A DNA stretch of 64,000 bases from Desulfovibrionaceae bacterium (GCA_019421865.1 JAHZEL010000021.1:59112-123111), one strand, 5' to 3'. Positions 44,586 through 53,638 are shown, counted from the first letter of the stretch. Program-made: numbers and translations. The notes: generated from the sequence alone by a model not told the origin.

Positions 44586-44840
44586 ATGCCCCCGGTCATC
44601 AACAGAGAAAAATGCCTTGGCTGCGGCGTGTGCGCCGATGTGTGCCCTCTGCAGGTGTTCAGTCTCCACAGGGAAAAGGACAAGGTTCCCGAAGTCAGAA
44701 GACCCTATGAATGCTGGCACTGCAATGCCTGCGTGCTGGACTGCCGGGCAGGAGCCATCGAGCTGCGTCTGCCCCTCACCCACATGCTTCTGTATGTGGA
44801 TGCCGACACCCTGAAGCCCAAAGATCTGCCCGTTCGCTGA
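44586..44840 (+). CDS. AprB-like two-[4Fe-4S] ferredoxin
   Basis: An 84-residue ferredoxin that starts MPPVINREKC like AprB proteins. Cluster motifs are CLGCGVCADVCPLQVF and CWHCNACVLDCRAGAIELR, both with all four cysteines. The start at 44586 follows GAAGGAGAAAA. It is the first gene of the operon ferredoxin / flavoprotein / transporter / flavoprotein / ferredoxin and should pass electrons to the flavoprotein at 44905. Confidence 0.88.
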   Translation: MPPVINREKCLGCGVCADVCPLQVFSLHREKDKVPEVRRPYECWHCNACVLDCRAGAIELRLPLTHMLLYVDADTLKPKDLPVR

Positions 44841-44904
44841 TCTCTCCCTCTGGCGGTCCGTTCCCGGCAGGGAACACGTTTCCTCAAATTTCTCGGAGGT
44901 CCCC

Positions 44905-46575
44905 ATGATCCCTCTTAAAAGTCAATATGAAGCCGATGTCGTCGTCATCGGCGGCGGTATAGCCGGTCTCATGGCCGCCATTGCTGCGGCGGACAAGGGC
45001 GCAAAAGTCGTTCTTCTGGACAAGGCCAACACGAAGCGCAGCGGCGCAGGCGCTACCGGCAACGACCATTTTCTCTGCTGGATTCCTGAAAAGCACGGCG
45101 ACATCAGCGTGGTGTACAACGAGTTCATGGACAGCCAGAACGCCACCAGCAACGATACGCCCCTGGTCATGCGCTTTCTGGAAACCAGCCCGAAGATCGT
45201 GAACATGTGGAACGACTGGGGCATCAACATGAAGCCCACGGGAGACTATCACTTCGAAGGCCACGCCTATCCCGGCAGACCCCGCATCTTTCTCAAGTAC
45301 GACGGACACAATCAGAAGAAGGTGCTTACCGAACAGGCGAAAAAGCGCGGCGTGACCATTCTGAACCATGCGCCGGCGCTGGAAATGTTCCGTGACGCCG
45401 ACGGCATCTCCGGCGTTCTTGCTCTTGACGTGAGCACCGACGAGCCGTCGTTCATCATGGTCAGAGCCAAGGCCGTCGTCGCCGCCACGGGCTATGTCAG
45501 CCGCCTGTTCACCACGGATCCCACGCCCAGCCAGATGTTCAACACCAATATGTGCCCCTCCGGCACCGGCGACTCCATCGCTCAGGCCTGGCGCATAGGC
45601 ACCTATCTCGTGAACATGGAAAAGACATACCGTCATGCCGGTCCCCGCTTCCTCGCCCGCTGCGGCAAGGCCACATGGATAGGCGTGTACCGCTATCCCG
45701 ACGGGCGCCCCGTGGGCCCGTTCATCACGAAGCCCGACGTGGAAACCGGCGACATGACGAGCGACGTCTGGTCTTCGGCCTTCACGGATCTCAAGCTGAG
45801 CGGCCGCGGCCCCGCCTACATGGACTGCTCCGGCGCAAGCAGGGAAGACCTGGAACACATGCGCTGGGCCATGAAGTGCGAAGGACTGACCGCCCTTCTG
45901 GACTACATGGACAAGGAAGGCATCGATCCCGGCAAACATGCCGTGGAATTCGGCCAGTATGAAGCCAACCTCGTTACCAACGGCATCGAAATCGACATCA
46001 ACGGCGAAAGCAACGTACGCGGTCTTTTTGCCGCCGGAGACATGATGGGCAACATCAGCGGCGACATAGGCGCCGCCGCCGTGTACGGATGGATCGCCGG
46101 TCATCATGCCGCGGACTACCAGAACCGTACGCTCTCCCAGGCCGAACCGGAAAATGCCGAAGAACGCATGGCCTTCTACAGCGCCATCTACGAGCGCGGC
46201 AGCGGCGCATCCTGGCAGGAAGCCAACTTCGCCCTCCAGCAGATCATGACGGAATACGCCGACTGCGGTCCCCACCGGGTACGCTCCGACACCATGCTCA
46301 CGGCGGGCATCAAGTATCTCGGCGACCTGCGCCGGAAAATCGAAAGCCAGCTGTACGCCACCGATGCGCATGAACTCATGCGCGCGGCGGAAGTCGTCAA
46401 CCTGCTCGACCTCGGTCAGGCGCTCATGATCTCCGCCCGTGAACGCAAGGAAAGTCGCGGACGTCACATCCGTTCCGACTACACCTTCACCAACCCTCTC
46501 CTGCGCGACAAGTTCCTCCGCGTATGGAAGGAGGGAAACGACGTAAGAACAGCATGGCGCGACCGCCTGCGCTGA
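44905..46575 (+). CDS. AprA-like FAD-binding reductase/dehydrogenase subunit (paralog 3)
   Basis: A 556-residue cytoplasmic flavoprotein. The FAD motif is DVVVIGGGIAGLMAAIAAAD, the AprA-like loop is KRSGAGATGNDHFLCWIPE, the second FAD segment is ESNVRGLFAAGDMMGNISGD, and the C-terminal motif is ERKESRGRHIRSDYTF. It most resembles paralog 4 at 48132 (shared RSG..GNDHF and KPTGDYHFEGHAYPGRPR-like regions), so the two probably arose by local duplication and diverged. A strong CGGAGG ribosome-binding site precedes it. Confidence 0.87.
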   Translation: MIPLKSQYEADVVVIGGGIAGLMAAIAAADKGAKVVLLDKANTKRSGAGATGNDHFLCWIPEKHGDISVVYNEFMDSQNATSNDTPLVMRFLETSPKIVNMWNDWGINMKPTGDYHFEGHAYPGRPRIFLKYDGHNQKKVLTEQAKKRGVTILNHAPALEMFRDADGISGVLALDVSTDEPSFIMVRAKAVVAATGYVSRLFTTDPTPSQMFNTNMCPSGTGDSIAQAWRIGTYLVNMEKTYRHAGPRFLARCGKATWIGVYRYPDGRPVGPFITKPDVETGDMTSDVWSSAFTDLKLSGRGPAYMDCSGASREDLEHMRWAMKCEGLTALLDYMDKEGIDPGKHAVEFGQYEANLVTNGIEIDINGESNVRGLFAAGDMMGNISGDIGAAAVYGWIAGHHAADYQNRTLSQAEPENAEERMAFYSAIYERGSGASWQEANFALQQIMTEYADCGPHRVRSDTMLTAGIKYLGDLRRKIESQLYATDAHELMRAAEVVNLLDLGQALMISARERKESRGRHIRSDYTFTNPLLRDKFLRVWKEGNDVRTAWRDRLR

Positions 46576-46696
46576 TGCGGCGCTTCTTCCGTCCAGCCTC
46601 CGCGGCCGAACATCCGTATCTACCCGGGATCGGAAGACCACGAAGGATCTTCACCGTCTGCTCTCTGCCCGAAAACACCTACCGCACGAGGTGCTC

Positions 46697-48076
46697 ATGA
46701 AAAAGGAGTCCCTTTTCTGGCTGCTGACCATCCTTATCCCCTGCGCCGTCTACATGGCCGCTCCGCAGGACATCTCCCCTAAGCTCCCCCTTTACATGGC
46801 CATGACAAGCATGGCCGTGACGGCATGGGTATTCAACATTTTCCCGGCCATCGGCGTGGCGGCGCTTCTCACCTTCGGCTATCTGCTGGGCGGCGTGGCC
46901 GGTCCCGGCGTGGTGTTCAAGCCGTGGACCACCGTACTGCCGTGGCTGTCGTTCGGCGCCATCATTCTCGGTCACGCCATGGAACAGACCGGTCTTGCCC
47001 GGCGCGTCGCGCTCCGCTGCATACGGCTGTGCGGCGGCAGCTTCTTCGGACTGGCCTGCGGATTCGTCATCGGCGGCATCGCCCTGGCATCGTTCATGTC
47101 GTCCATTCTGGCCCGCATGGTCATTCTCTGCACCATCGCCACAGGCATCATCGACGCCCTGAACATCAACAAAAGCTCCCGCCTCTCCTCGGCCATCGTC
47201 TTTATGGCCTTCCTTGCCGGTGCGGGACCGCAGTTCCTCTTCCTGCATTCCTCCGAGTCCAACATCTGGGCCTTCCAGGAACTTTTCAAGGGAACCGACG
47301 TCGTCATCGACTTCTGGACGTACGCCCTGCACAGCACGCTCTTTTCCGTCATCTACACCGTCGTGTCCATGGGATTCATCTACATGGTCAAGGGCAAGGA
47401 GCAGCTGACCAGCTCCGAAGTCATGGCCTTCCTGTCCGACAGCTACAGCAAGCTGGGTAAAATGAATGTCGGAGAAATCAAGCTCTCCTTCATCTGCCTC
47501 ATTCTGGTGGCCGCATTCATGGTACAGCCCTGGACCGGCATAGATCCCGTGTACGTATTCTGCGTGCTTTCGCTTCTGTGCTACATGCCCTTTGTCAAAA
47601 TACTCGACCCCGGTACCATCAGCGAACTCGGCATCATGTTCCTCGTCTTCGTTACCGGCTGCATGTCCATAGGCTTCGTTGGCGGCGCCGTGGGCTTCAA
47701 CACCTGGGCCGTTCAGCAGATCGTTCCCCTGCTTGAGGGATGGAGCGAAACCGTTTCCATCTTCATGTCCTACCTGCTCGGCCTGTTCATCAACTTCCTG
47801 CTCACGCCTCTGGCCGCACTGGGCGCCATAACCCCCGCCATCGGCGAACTCGGCAGGGCCATGAACGTGAATCCTCTTCCCGTGTTCTATGCCTTCAACT
47901 ACGGCCTCGACCAGTATCTGTTCCCGTACGAGACGGTCTATCTTCTCTATATTTTCATTACCGGAAAAATCACTCTCAGACACATCATGCCCGCACTCTT
48001 CGCCCGCATGATCGTCACCGGCATTCTCATCGTCTGCGTTGCCATTCCGTGGTGGAACTTCATCGGCCTCATGTAG
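46697..48076 (+). CDS. SLC13/DASS-like anion transporter
   Basis: A 459-residue inner-membrane protein with about 11-12 hydrophobic helices, begun at the ATG at 46697; the GTG at 46691 is in frame but would overlap the Shine-Dalgarno GAGG. It shares the SLC13 plan with the transporter at 41890 (AIILGHAMEQTGLARRVALR; FLVFVTGCMSIGFVGGAVGF) but is clearly divergent from it. It lies between two paralogous flavoproteins and may import or exchange their substrates and products. Confidence 0.8.
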   Translation: MKKESLFWLLTILIPCAVYMAAPQDISPKLPLYMAMTSMAVTAWVFNIFPAIGVAALLTFGYLLGGVAGPGVVFKPWTTVLPWLSFGAIILGHAMEQTGLARRVALRCIRLCGGSFFGLACGFVIGGIALASFMSSILARMVILCTIATGIIDALNINKSSRLSSAIVFMAFLAGAGPQFLFLHSSESNIWAFQELFKGTDVVIDFWTYALHSTLFSVIYTVVSMGFIYMVKGKEQLTSSEVMAFLSDSYSKLGKMNVGEIKLSFICLILVAAFMVQPWTGIDPVYVFCVLSLLCYMPFVKILDPGTISELGIMFLVFVTGCMSIGFVGGAVGFNTWAVQQIVPLLEGWSETVSIFMSYLLGLFINFLLTPLAALGAITPAIGELGRAMNVNPLPVFYAFNYGLDQYLFPYETVYLLYIFITGKITLRHIMPALFARMIVTGILIVCVAIPWWNFIGLM

Positions 48077-48131
48077 GTGCGCTCTTCGTTCTTCACAACA
48101 ACATCTCCCAAAACAAACAAGGAGAATATTC

Positions 48132-49793
48132 ATGTCGCAGAGCAAATTCACCATATTCCGGTACGACACCGACTTTCTGTGCATAGGCGGCGGCATCGCG
48201 GGACTCATGGCTGCGATAAACGCCGCGGATTCCGGCCTCAAATGCACCATTGTGGAAAAAGCCAACATCAAGCGCAGCGGCTCCGCCGGTCTGGGAAACG
48301 ATCACTTCATCTGCTACATCCCCGAAGTGCACGGAGACTATGAAGGCTTTATTGAAGACGTCATGCGTCTTCAGAACGGCGATCGTCTGCGCCAGATGGG
48401 GCCGGAATGGGCGCGCAAGTTCTTCTTCAAGACCAACGACATCGTCAAGATGTGGGATGAATGGGGCATTCCCATGAAGCACGAGGGAGAATACTACTTC
48501 GCCGGTCATTCTCTCCCCGGCCGTACCCGCGCCTTCCTCAAGTACAACGGCCGCGACCAGAAAAGCGTGCTTACCTCTCAGGCCAAGAAGCGCGGCGTGG
48601 AAATACACAACCGCCGCATGGGCTATGAGCTTCTGCTCAACGACGACGGCAGTGTGGCCGGAGCCGTGGCCGTGGACACCAGAGAAAGAGCGCTCCATGT
48701 GTATCACGCCAAGGCCGTGCTGCTGGGAACGGGCCTTGTCAACAATCTCTGGCCGTTCTGCAGCCGGGGCGCCGTGGGCTCCACGCCCGACATGCTCAAT
48801 CTCACGGCCGACGGCCGCATGATGGCCTTCCGGGCCGGCGCCGAACTCTGCAATCTGGAAATGCCGTCCCTCCATTCCGGCATCAAGTATTTCTCCCGCA
48901 ACGGTCAGGCCACCTGGGAAGGCGTGCTGCGCGACACCTCCGGCAAACCTCTCGGTCCCTTCCTCGACGCCCCCAACCCGCTTTACGGCGACATCACCAT
49001 GGAAGTCCGCAAGGAATTCATAGAAGAAGCCAACAGGGAGGGGCGCGGTCCCATTTTCATGGACATGACCGGCCTTACGGAAAAGCAGCTGGAAACCATG
49101 CAGCACTGGCTGCGTCAGGAAGGCAATTACACGCTGCTGCGTCACTTCCGTCAGGAAGGCGTGGACCTCATGGATACGGCCGTGGAATTTGCCACCTATC
49201 CCCTGCTCATGCCGCCTTCCAGCGGCATCGCCTTCAACGATCATTCGGAAACCTGCGTTCCCGGCCTCTATGCCGGCGGCGATGAAGGCTACGGCGGCAT
49301 TGCAGGCGCCGCGGTTACCGGATGGTGGGCGGCCGATGCCGCCGCCGAGTATGTGAAGAACAAAACCACAGGCGAGAACCCCGCCCACGAGGCCGTTGTG
49401 GAACATATCGCCCAGAAGCTCGACGCCATGCTCGACCGGGAATACGGCGCGCACTGGACGGAGGCCCTCCAGGCTCTTCAGAACATTACCTGGGACTACT
49501 GCGGAGAAGTGCGCAGCGCTTCCGGCCTGGAGCATGGCCTTTCCCACCTGCTCCGTGTGCATGAACACGCTCTCTCCTCCCTCAGGGCGGAAAATCCCCA
49601 TGAGCTGATCATGTGTCTGGGCATACTCAACCTGTATGAACTCGCCGAACTCATGTTCCAGATGGCGCTGGAACGCCGGGAAAGCCGCGGCTATCACAAG
49701 AGAGCCGACTTTCGGCTGCCGGATCTCCGCCTGAACGGCAAGAAGCACTACATCCGCAAGGATGGCGACCATAACCTCATGAGCTGGAGATAA
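48132..49793 (+). CDS. AprA-like FAD-binding reductase/dehydrogenase subunit (paralog 4)
   Basis: A 553-residue cytoplasmic flavoprotein starting at 48132 behind AAGGAGAATATT. The FAD motif is DFLCIGGGIAGLMAAINAAD, the loop is KRSGSAGLGNDHFICYIPE, the second FAD segment is ETCVPGLYAGGDEGYGGIAG and the C-terminal motif is ERRESRGYHKRADF. It is followed after 2 bp by its ferredoxin. The order flavoprotein-then-ferredoxin is the reverse of the 39869 and 44586 pairs. Confidence 0.87.
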   Translation: MSQSKFTIFRYDTDFLCIGGGIAGLMAAINAADSGLKCTIVEKANIKRSGSAGLGNDHFICYIPEVHGDYEGFIEDVMRLQNGDRLRQMGPEWARKFFFKTNDIVKMWDEWGIPMKHEGEYYFAGHSLPGRTRAFLKYNGRDQKSVLTSQAKKRGVEIHNRRMGYELLLNDDGSVAGAVAVDTRERALHVYHAKAVLLGTGLVNNLWPFCSRGAVGSTPDMLNLTADGRMMAFRAGAELCNLEMPSLHSGIKYFSRNGQATWEGVLRDTSGKPLGPFLDAPNPLYGDITMEVRKEFIEEANREGRGPIFMDMTGLTEKQLETMQHWLRQEGNYTLLRHFRQEGVDLMDTAVEFATYPLLMPPSSGIAFNDHSETCVPGLYAGGDEGYGGIAGAAVTGWWAADAAAEYVKNKTTGENPAHEAVVEHIAQKLDAMLDREYGAHWTEALQALQNITWDYCGEVRSASGLEHGLSHLLRVHEHALSSLRAENPHELIMCLGILNLYELAELMFQMALERRESRGYHKRADFRLPDLRLNGKKHYIRKDGDHNLMSWR

Positions 49794-49795
49794 CT

Positions 49796-50038
49796 ATGCC
49801 CCCCGTCATCAACAAGGAAAAATGCATTCGCTGCGGTCAGTGCGTCGACGTCTGCCCCATGGACGTTTTTTACGGCTCGAAAAAGGGAGAATACCCCATC
49901 GTGCGTTATCCCGAAGAATGCTGGCACGCGGAAGCCTGCGCCCTGCAGTGCCCGGTGGGAGCCATCGACTTCCGCATTCCGCTGACGCTTGTCGTTCCCA
50001 TCAAAAAACTGCCGCATGATACCGTAGACAAGCCTTAG
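49796..50038 (+). CDS. AprB-like ferredoxin with one altered cluster
   Basis: An 80-residue ferredoxin, MPPVINKEKC at the start. Its first cluster motif is complete (CIRCGQCVDVCPMDVF). The second reads CWHAEACALQCPVGAIDFR, in which Ala replaces the second Cys of the usual C-x2-C-x2-C-x3-C, so that site has only three Cys ligands and may hold a [3Fe-4S] cluster or use another ligand. It is encoded 2 bp after the flavoprotein at 48132, its presumed partner. Confidence 0.87.
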   Translation: MPPVINKEKCIRCGQCVDVCPMDVFYGSKKGEYPIVRYPEECWHAEACALQCPVGAIDFRIPLTLVVPIKKLPHDTVDKP

Positions 50039-50087
50039 TCAGTGCAGATCATGCTTACACTCTCCCATCGGTAGGCTTCCCCCCCCC

Positions 50088-50122
50088 GCCCGCGTTCCGC
50101 CCCTGCAGAACGCGGGCTTTTC
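50088..50122 (+). terminator. Terminator after the second flavoprotein operon
   Basis: GCCCGCGTTC and GAACGCGGGC pair around a 10-nt loop and are followed by TTTTCC. Confidence 0.8.
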
Positions 50123-50235
50123 CTCTTCCTGCGCGACATTGACGCTCCGACGCTGTAGGGCTAGAATATCTGTTCCCTTCAAATGCCCGGGCCTCATGCC
50201 CTGTCGCATATCACGCAGATTCGAGGAAATCAGCC

Positions 50236-51516
50236 ATGCTTGATCTCAAACTTCTCCAGAAACAGCCCGAAGTGGTGGCCAAGGCTCTTGCCGACCGTCA
50301 TTCCAGCATTTCCGTCGACGAATTTCTTGAACTGGACGCCCGCCGCCGCGCCGCGCTCACCGAGGTGGAAACCCTCAAGAGCAAACGCAATGCCGAATCG
50401 GCGGAAGTTGCGCGCAAAAAGCGTGCCGGTGAAGACGCCTCCGAACTGGTGGCCGAACTCGGCAAGCTGTCCGACCGCATCAAGGAGCTGGACGCCGAAG
50501 CCTCCGAGATCAAGGAAAAGGTCTACCAGTGGATGCTCCGCGTGCCGAACATTCCCGACGCCTCCGTTCCCGTGGGCGTGGATGAAAACGACAATCCCGA
50601 GCTTCATCGCTGGGGCACCCCGCGCGAATTCACCTTCCCGGTGAAGCAGCACTTTGAAGTAGGCGCCGCCCAGAAGGGACTCGACTTTGAACGCGGCGCC
50701 AAGCTCGCCGGTTCCCGTTTCTGCGTTTCCCACGGCGTCTTCGCCAGAATGGAACGGGCGCTCATGAACTTCTACCTCGACACGCAGACCACGGAGTTCG
50801 GAGCCACCGAAATTCTGCCTCCCTTCATGGTCAACGCCGCCACCATGCAGGGCACGGGTCAGCTCCCGAAGTTCGAGGAAGACCTCTTCAAGATGCCTGC
50901 CTGGGACTACTATCTGATTCCCACGGCCGAAGTGCCCGTCACCAACCTTCATGCCGGTGAAATTCTTGAAGAGGATCAGCTGCCCCTGCGCTACACCGCC
51001 GGCACTCCCTGCTTCCGCTCCGAAGCCGGTTCCGCAGGCAAGGACGTGCGCGGCCTCATCCGCCAGCATCAGTTCATCAAGGTGGAAATGGTGCGCTTCG
51101 CTCATCCCGACAAGTCCTGGGAAGAGCTGGAACACATGCGCCGCTGCGCGGAAATCCTGCTCGAAAAGCTGGAACTTCCCTACCGCACCATCACCCTCTG
51201 CACCGGCGACATGGGCTTCGGTTCCGCCAAGACCTACGACGTGGAAGTCTGGCTGCCCGGGCAGAACACCTACCGTGAAATTTCCTCCTGCTCCAACTGC
51301 GTCGATTTCCAGGCGCGCCGCGCCAACATCCGCTTCCGTCCCAAGGGCGGCGGCAAGCCTGAATTCGTGCACACGCTGAACGGTTCCGGTCTGCCCACCG
51401 GCCGCTCTCTCGTGGCCATCATCGAAAACTATCAGCAGGAAGACGGCTCCATCGTCATTCCTCAGGTTCTGCGTCCCTACATGGGCGGACTTGAAGTCAT
51501 CACGCCCGACATGTAG
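50236..51516 (+). CDS. serS: Serine-tRNA ligase
   Basis: A 426-residue class II synthetase of standard length. The N-terminal coiled-coil arm (EVETLKSKRNAESAEVARKK through ELDAEASEIKEKV) contacts tRNA-Ser. Motif 2 is in FRSEAGSAGKDVRGLIRQHQ and motif 3 in GLPTGRSLVAIIENYQQEDG. The start follows GAGGAAATCAGCC. It charges tRNA-Ser and, where present, tRNA-Sec. It is a single-gene unit followed by a terminator. Confidence 0.96.
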   Translation: MLDLKLLQKQPEVVAKALADRHSSISVDEFLELDARRRAALTEVETLKSKRNAESAEVARKKRAGEDASELVAELGKLSDRIKELDAEASEIKEKVYQWMLRVPNIPDASVPVGVDENDNPELHRWGTPREFTFPVKQHFEVGAAQKGLDFERGAKLAGSRFCVSHGVFARMERALMNFYLDTQTTEFGATEILPPFMVNAATMQGTGQLPKFEEDLFKMPAWDYYLIPTAEVPVTNLHAGEILEEDQLPLRYTAGTPCFRSEAGSAGKDVRGLIRQHQFIKVEMVRFAHPDKSWEELEHMRRCAEILLEKLELPYRTITLCTGDMGFGSAKTYDVEVWLPGQNTYREISSCSNCVDFQARRANIRFRPKGGGKPEFVHTLNGSGLPTGRSLVAIIENYQQEDGSIVIPQVLRPYMGGLEVITPDM

Positions 51517-51537
51517 TCATCGCTTTTCCCGCAATGC

Positions 51538-51576
51538 CAAAAGGAGACGGCCCTGCCGTCTCCTTTTTTTTTCGGT
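51538..51576 (+). terminator. Terminator of serS
   Basis: AGGAGACGGC and GCCGTCTCCT pair around CCT and are followed by a nine-T run. Confidence 0.9.
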
Positions 51577-51985
51577 CTTTCGGCAGCCCCGCCATGCTCC
51601 GCAGACAGCGCGAGGCTTCCGGATTCGTCCCGCAGAATCGAACACAGCCGGAACATCTCCGCTGTACGAACGTAACGAGCAAACGTCGTCGGAAGACCGC
51701 GGAACAAACAGTTCAGAAGGGAAAAAACGTCCTCAAAAAATACAAGAAAATAAAAATATTCCGCCGTTTCCGCGGACGCGCCGGGGAGCGGACGCTTCCG
51801 CCCGAAGAATTCTCCTTATATCATGGCATATTATCGAAAAAAGCTTCTGAGTTGTTGGCTTTTATAGAACAACCATGTGAAAATTTGAGCTTTACCTGAC
51901 GCGCACTTTCTTCTTTTCTGGACAGGTAGTCCCGGAAGAACAGCGCCGGGACTCATACCGTGACACATGAAACCAGGAGCTTCAT
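51577..51985. other. Intergenic region upstream of the carboxylesterase
   Basis: About 400 bp without a gene; AT-rich from 51720 onward. It holds LysR box 3 and presumably the carboxylesterase promoter. Confidence 0.55.
51853..51871. promoter_or_regulatory. LysR box 3 (upstream of carboxylesterase)
   Basis: TGTTGGCTTTTATAGAACA keeps TGTT-N11-AACA and matches box 1 at 16 of 19 positions. Its centre is 29 bp upstream of TTTACC (51891-51896), a weak -35-like hexamer at the same spacing as in boxes 1 and 2. Confidence 0.55.
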
Positions 51986-53521
51986 ATGAACAGACGTCAG
52001 TTTTTACAGGGAAGTGCGGCTCTGGCCTTCATGGCCTCCATGCCGTTCCATGCTTACGCTGCAGAAGGACCTGTGATTAAAACCCCGAAAGGCAGTCTGC
52101 GCGGTCTGGAACTGGACGGCGTACACGTTTTCCGGGGCGTGCCCTGCGGCATGCCTCCCTATCAGGGAAAATACCGCCTGGCCCTGCCTGAGCCCGTGCA
52201 GCCCTGGAACGGCGTGATCGATGCCGTGGAATTCGGTGATCTTCCCCTTCAGCCGGGTGCGAAAGGCGCCGTCATCGGCGGAGGAGACTGCCTGCGTCTG
52301 AATATCTGGACGCCTGCTCCCGGCAAGACCAAATGCCCCGTCATGGTCTATATTCCCGGCGGCGGCAGCACCCGCTGCGACAACAACGACATCCGCCTGG
52401 ACGGCACGGCCTTTGCCCAGGACGGCATCGTGCTCGTCACCGCCAACTATCGCGTCAACGTGGACGGCTTCCTCAAAATCAAGGGAGTTCCCTCCAACCT
52501 TGCCCTGCGCGACATGATGTTCGCCCTGCGCTGGGTTCAGGACAACATTGCCGCCTTCGGCGGCGATCCCGATAATGTCACGGTGTTCGGCCAGTCCGCC
52601 GGCGCCACGCATATCACCTCGCTCATTTCCTCTCCTGCCGCAAAGGGCCTCTTCCGTCGCGCCATTCTGCAGAGCCCCGCAGCTCTGGCCCAGTATGATG
52701 CCGAACTCGCTTCCAAGGTTTCGGCGGAACTTCTGAAGTTCTACGGCGTTGAAGACAGCCGTGAAGCCGTGGCCGCCATTCCTCCGGAAAAGCTGTTCAC
52801 CTTTGCCGCCTTCATTGCCGAACACGACAAGGATCCCGCATGGTGCCGCATGCTGGGCGGTAATACGGCGCTGTTCAAGCCCTATTACGATGGAGAAATT
52901 CTGATGAAGCGCCCCGTGGACGCCATTGCCGAAGGCGCCGCACGCGGTCTGGACATCATGGTCGGTTCCACCGAAGAAGAGTGGAGACTCTATTCCGTTC
53001 AGCAGGGACTGATCGACTCCGTTGATGAAAAGGGCGTCAGAAGCTTTACCGACGGCGCAGGCTTCGCTCCCGAAATCGCCGAGCAGTACCGCAAGGCCGG
53101 ACGCGGCAGCACTCCCGGTGAAATCTTTACGGCCCTGCGTTCCGACTTCATCTTCAGAATGCCCGCCAACAAGGTTCTGGAAAGCCAGAGCAAAGCCGGC
53201 GGCAAGGCCTGGGCCTACTCCTTCGCCTGGAAGAGCAATGCCTACAACGGCAGAATGGGCGCCGCCCACAGTCTGGACGTGCCCTTCGTGTTCAAGACCA
53301 TCCACAAGGATTCTCCGCGCATCAAGAGCACGCTCGGCACCAATCCTCCGGATTCTCTGGCGGACGCCATGCACGGCGCCTGGGTGAAGTTCGCCTCCAC
53401 GGGCAACCCCGGCTGGACGCCCTTCGATCTCGACCGCCGCATGACCATGCGCTTCAACACCGAAAGCGCTGAAGTCTCCGATCCGTGGAAGACCGAAAGA
53501 GAAACCATGATTCTTAAGTAA
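51986..53521 (+). CDS. Type B carboxylesterase with Tat-like signal
   Basis: A 511-residue alpha/beta-hydrolase of the carboxylesterase/para-nitrobenzyl esterase family. The N-terminus MNRRQFLQGSAALAFMASMP is a twin-arginine signal, so the folded enzyme is probably exported to the periplasm. The nucleophile elbow is GQSAG with S204, GGGSTR supplies the oxyanion hole, and H in GAAHSLDVPFVF is the likely catalytic His. It hydrolyses an ester, substrate unknown. The upstream LysR box suggests it serves the flavoprotein/transporter operons. It is monocistronic, with a terminator after. Confidence 0.88.
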   Translation: MNRRQFLQGSAALAFMASMPFHAYAAEGPVIKTPKGSLRGLELDGVHVFRGVPCGMPPYQGKYRLALPEPVQPWNGVIDAVEFGDLPLQPGAKGAVIGGGDCLRLNIWTPAPGKTKCPVMVYIPGGGSTRCDNNDIRLDGTAFAQDGIVLVTANYRVNVDGFLKIKGVPSNLALRDMMFALRWVQDNIAAFGGDPDNVTVFGQSAGATHITSLISSPAAKGLFRRAILQSPAALAQYDAELASKVSAELLKFYGVEDSREAVAAIPPEKLFTFAAFIAEHDKDPAWCRMLGGNTALFKPYYDGEILMKRPVDAIAEGAARGLDIMVGSTEEEWRLYSVQQGLIDSVDEKGVRSFTDGAGFAPEIAEQYRKAGRGSTPGEIFTALRSDFIFRMPANKVLESQSKAGGKAWAYSFAWKSNAYNGRMGAAHSLDVPFVFKTIHKDSPRIKSTLGTNPPDSLADAMHGAWVKFASTGNPGWTPFDLDRRMTMRFNTESAEVSDPWKTERETMILK

Positions 53522-53638
53522 CGCCTCGTCGTCATGCGCGGCACAGCTCCTCCCTGTTTTGCCGACACGGTCGGCCATGAAGCATGACCGATCGTCAGGG
53601 ATTGCCGCAAAACGCATGAAAAAGCACGGGGCCATACA

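Noticed and set aside
40113..49772. Minus-strand open frames of about 480-585 codons opposite the flavoproteins and transporters
   Set aside because: Same mirror effect of third-position GC bias; no recognisable domains or translation signals.
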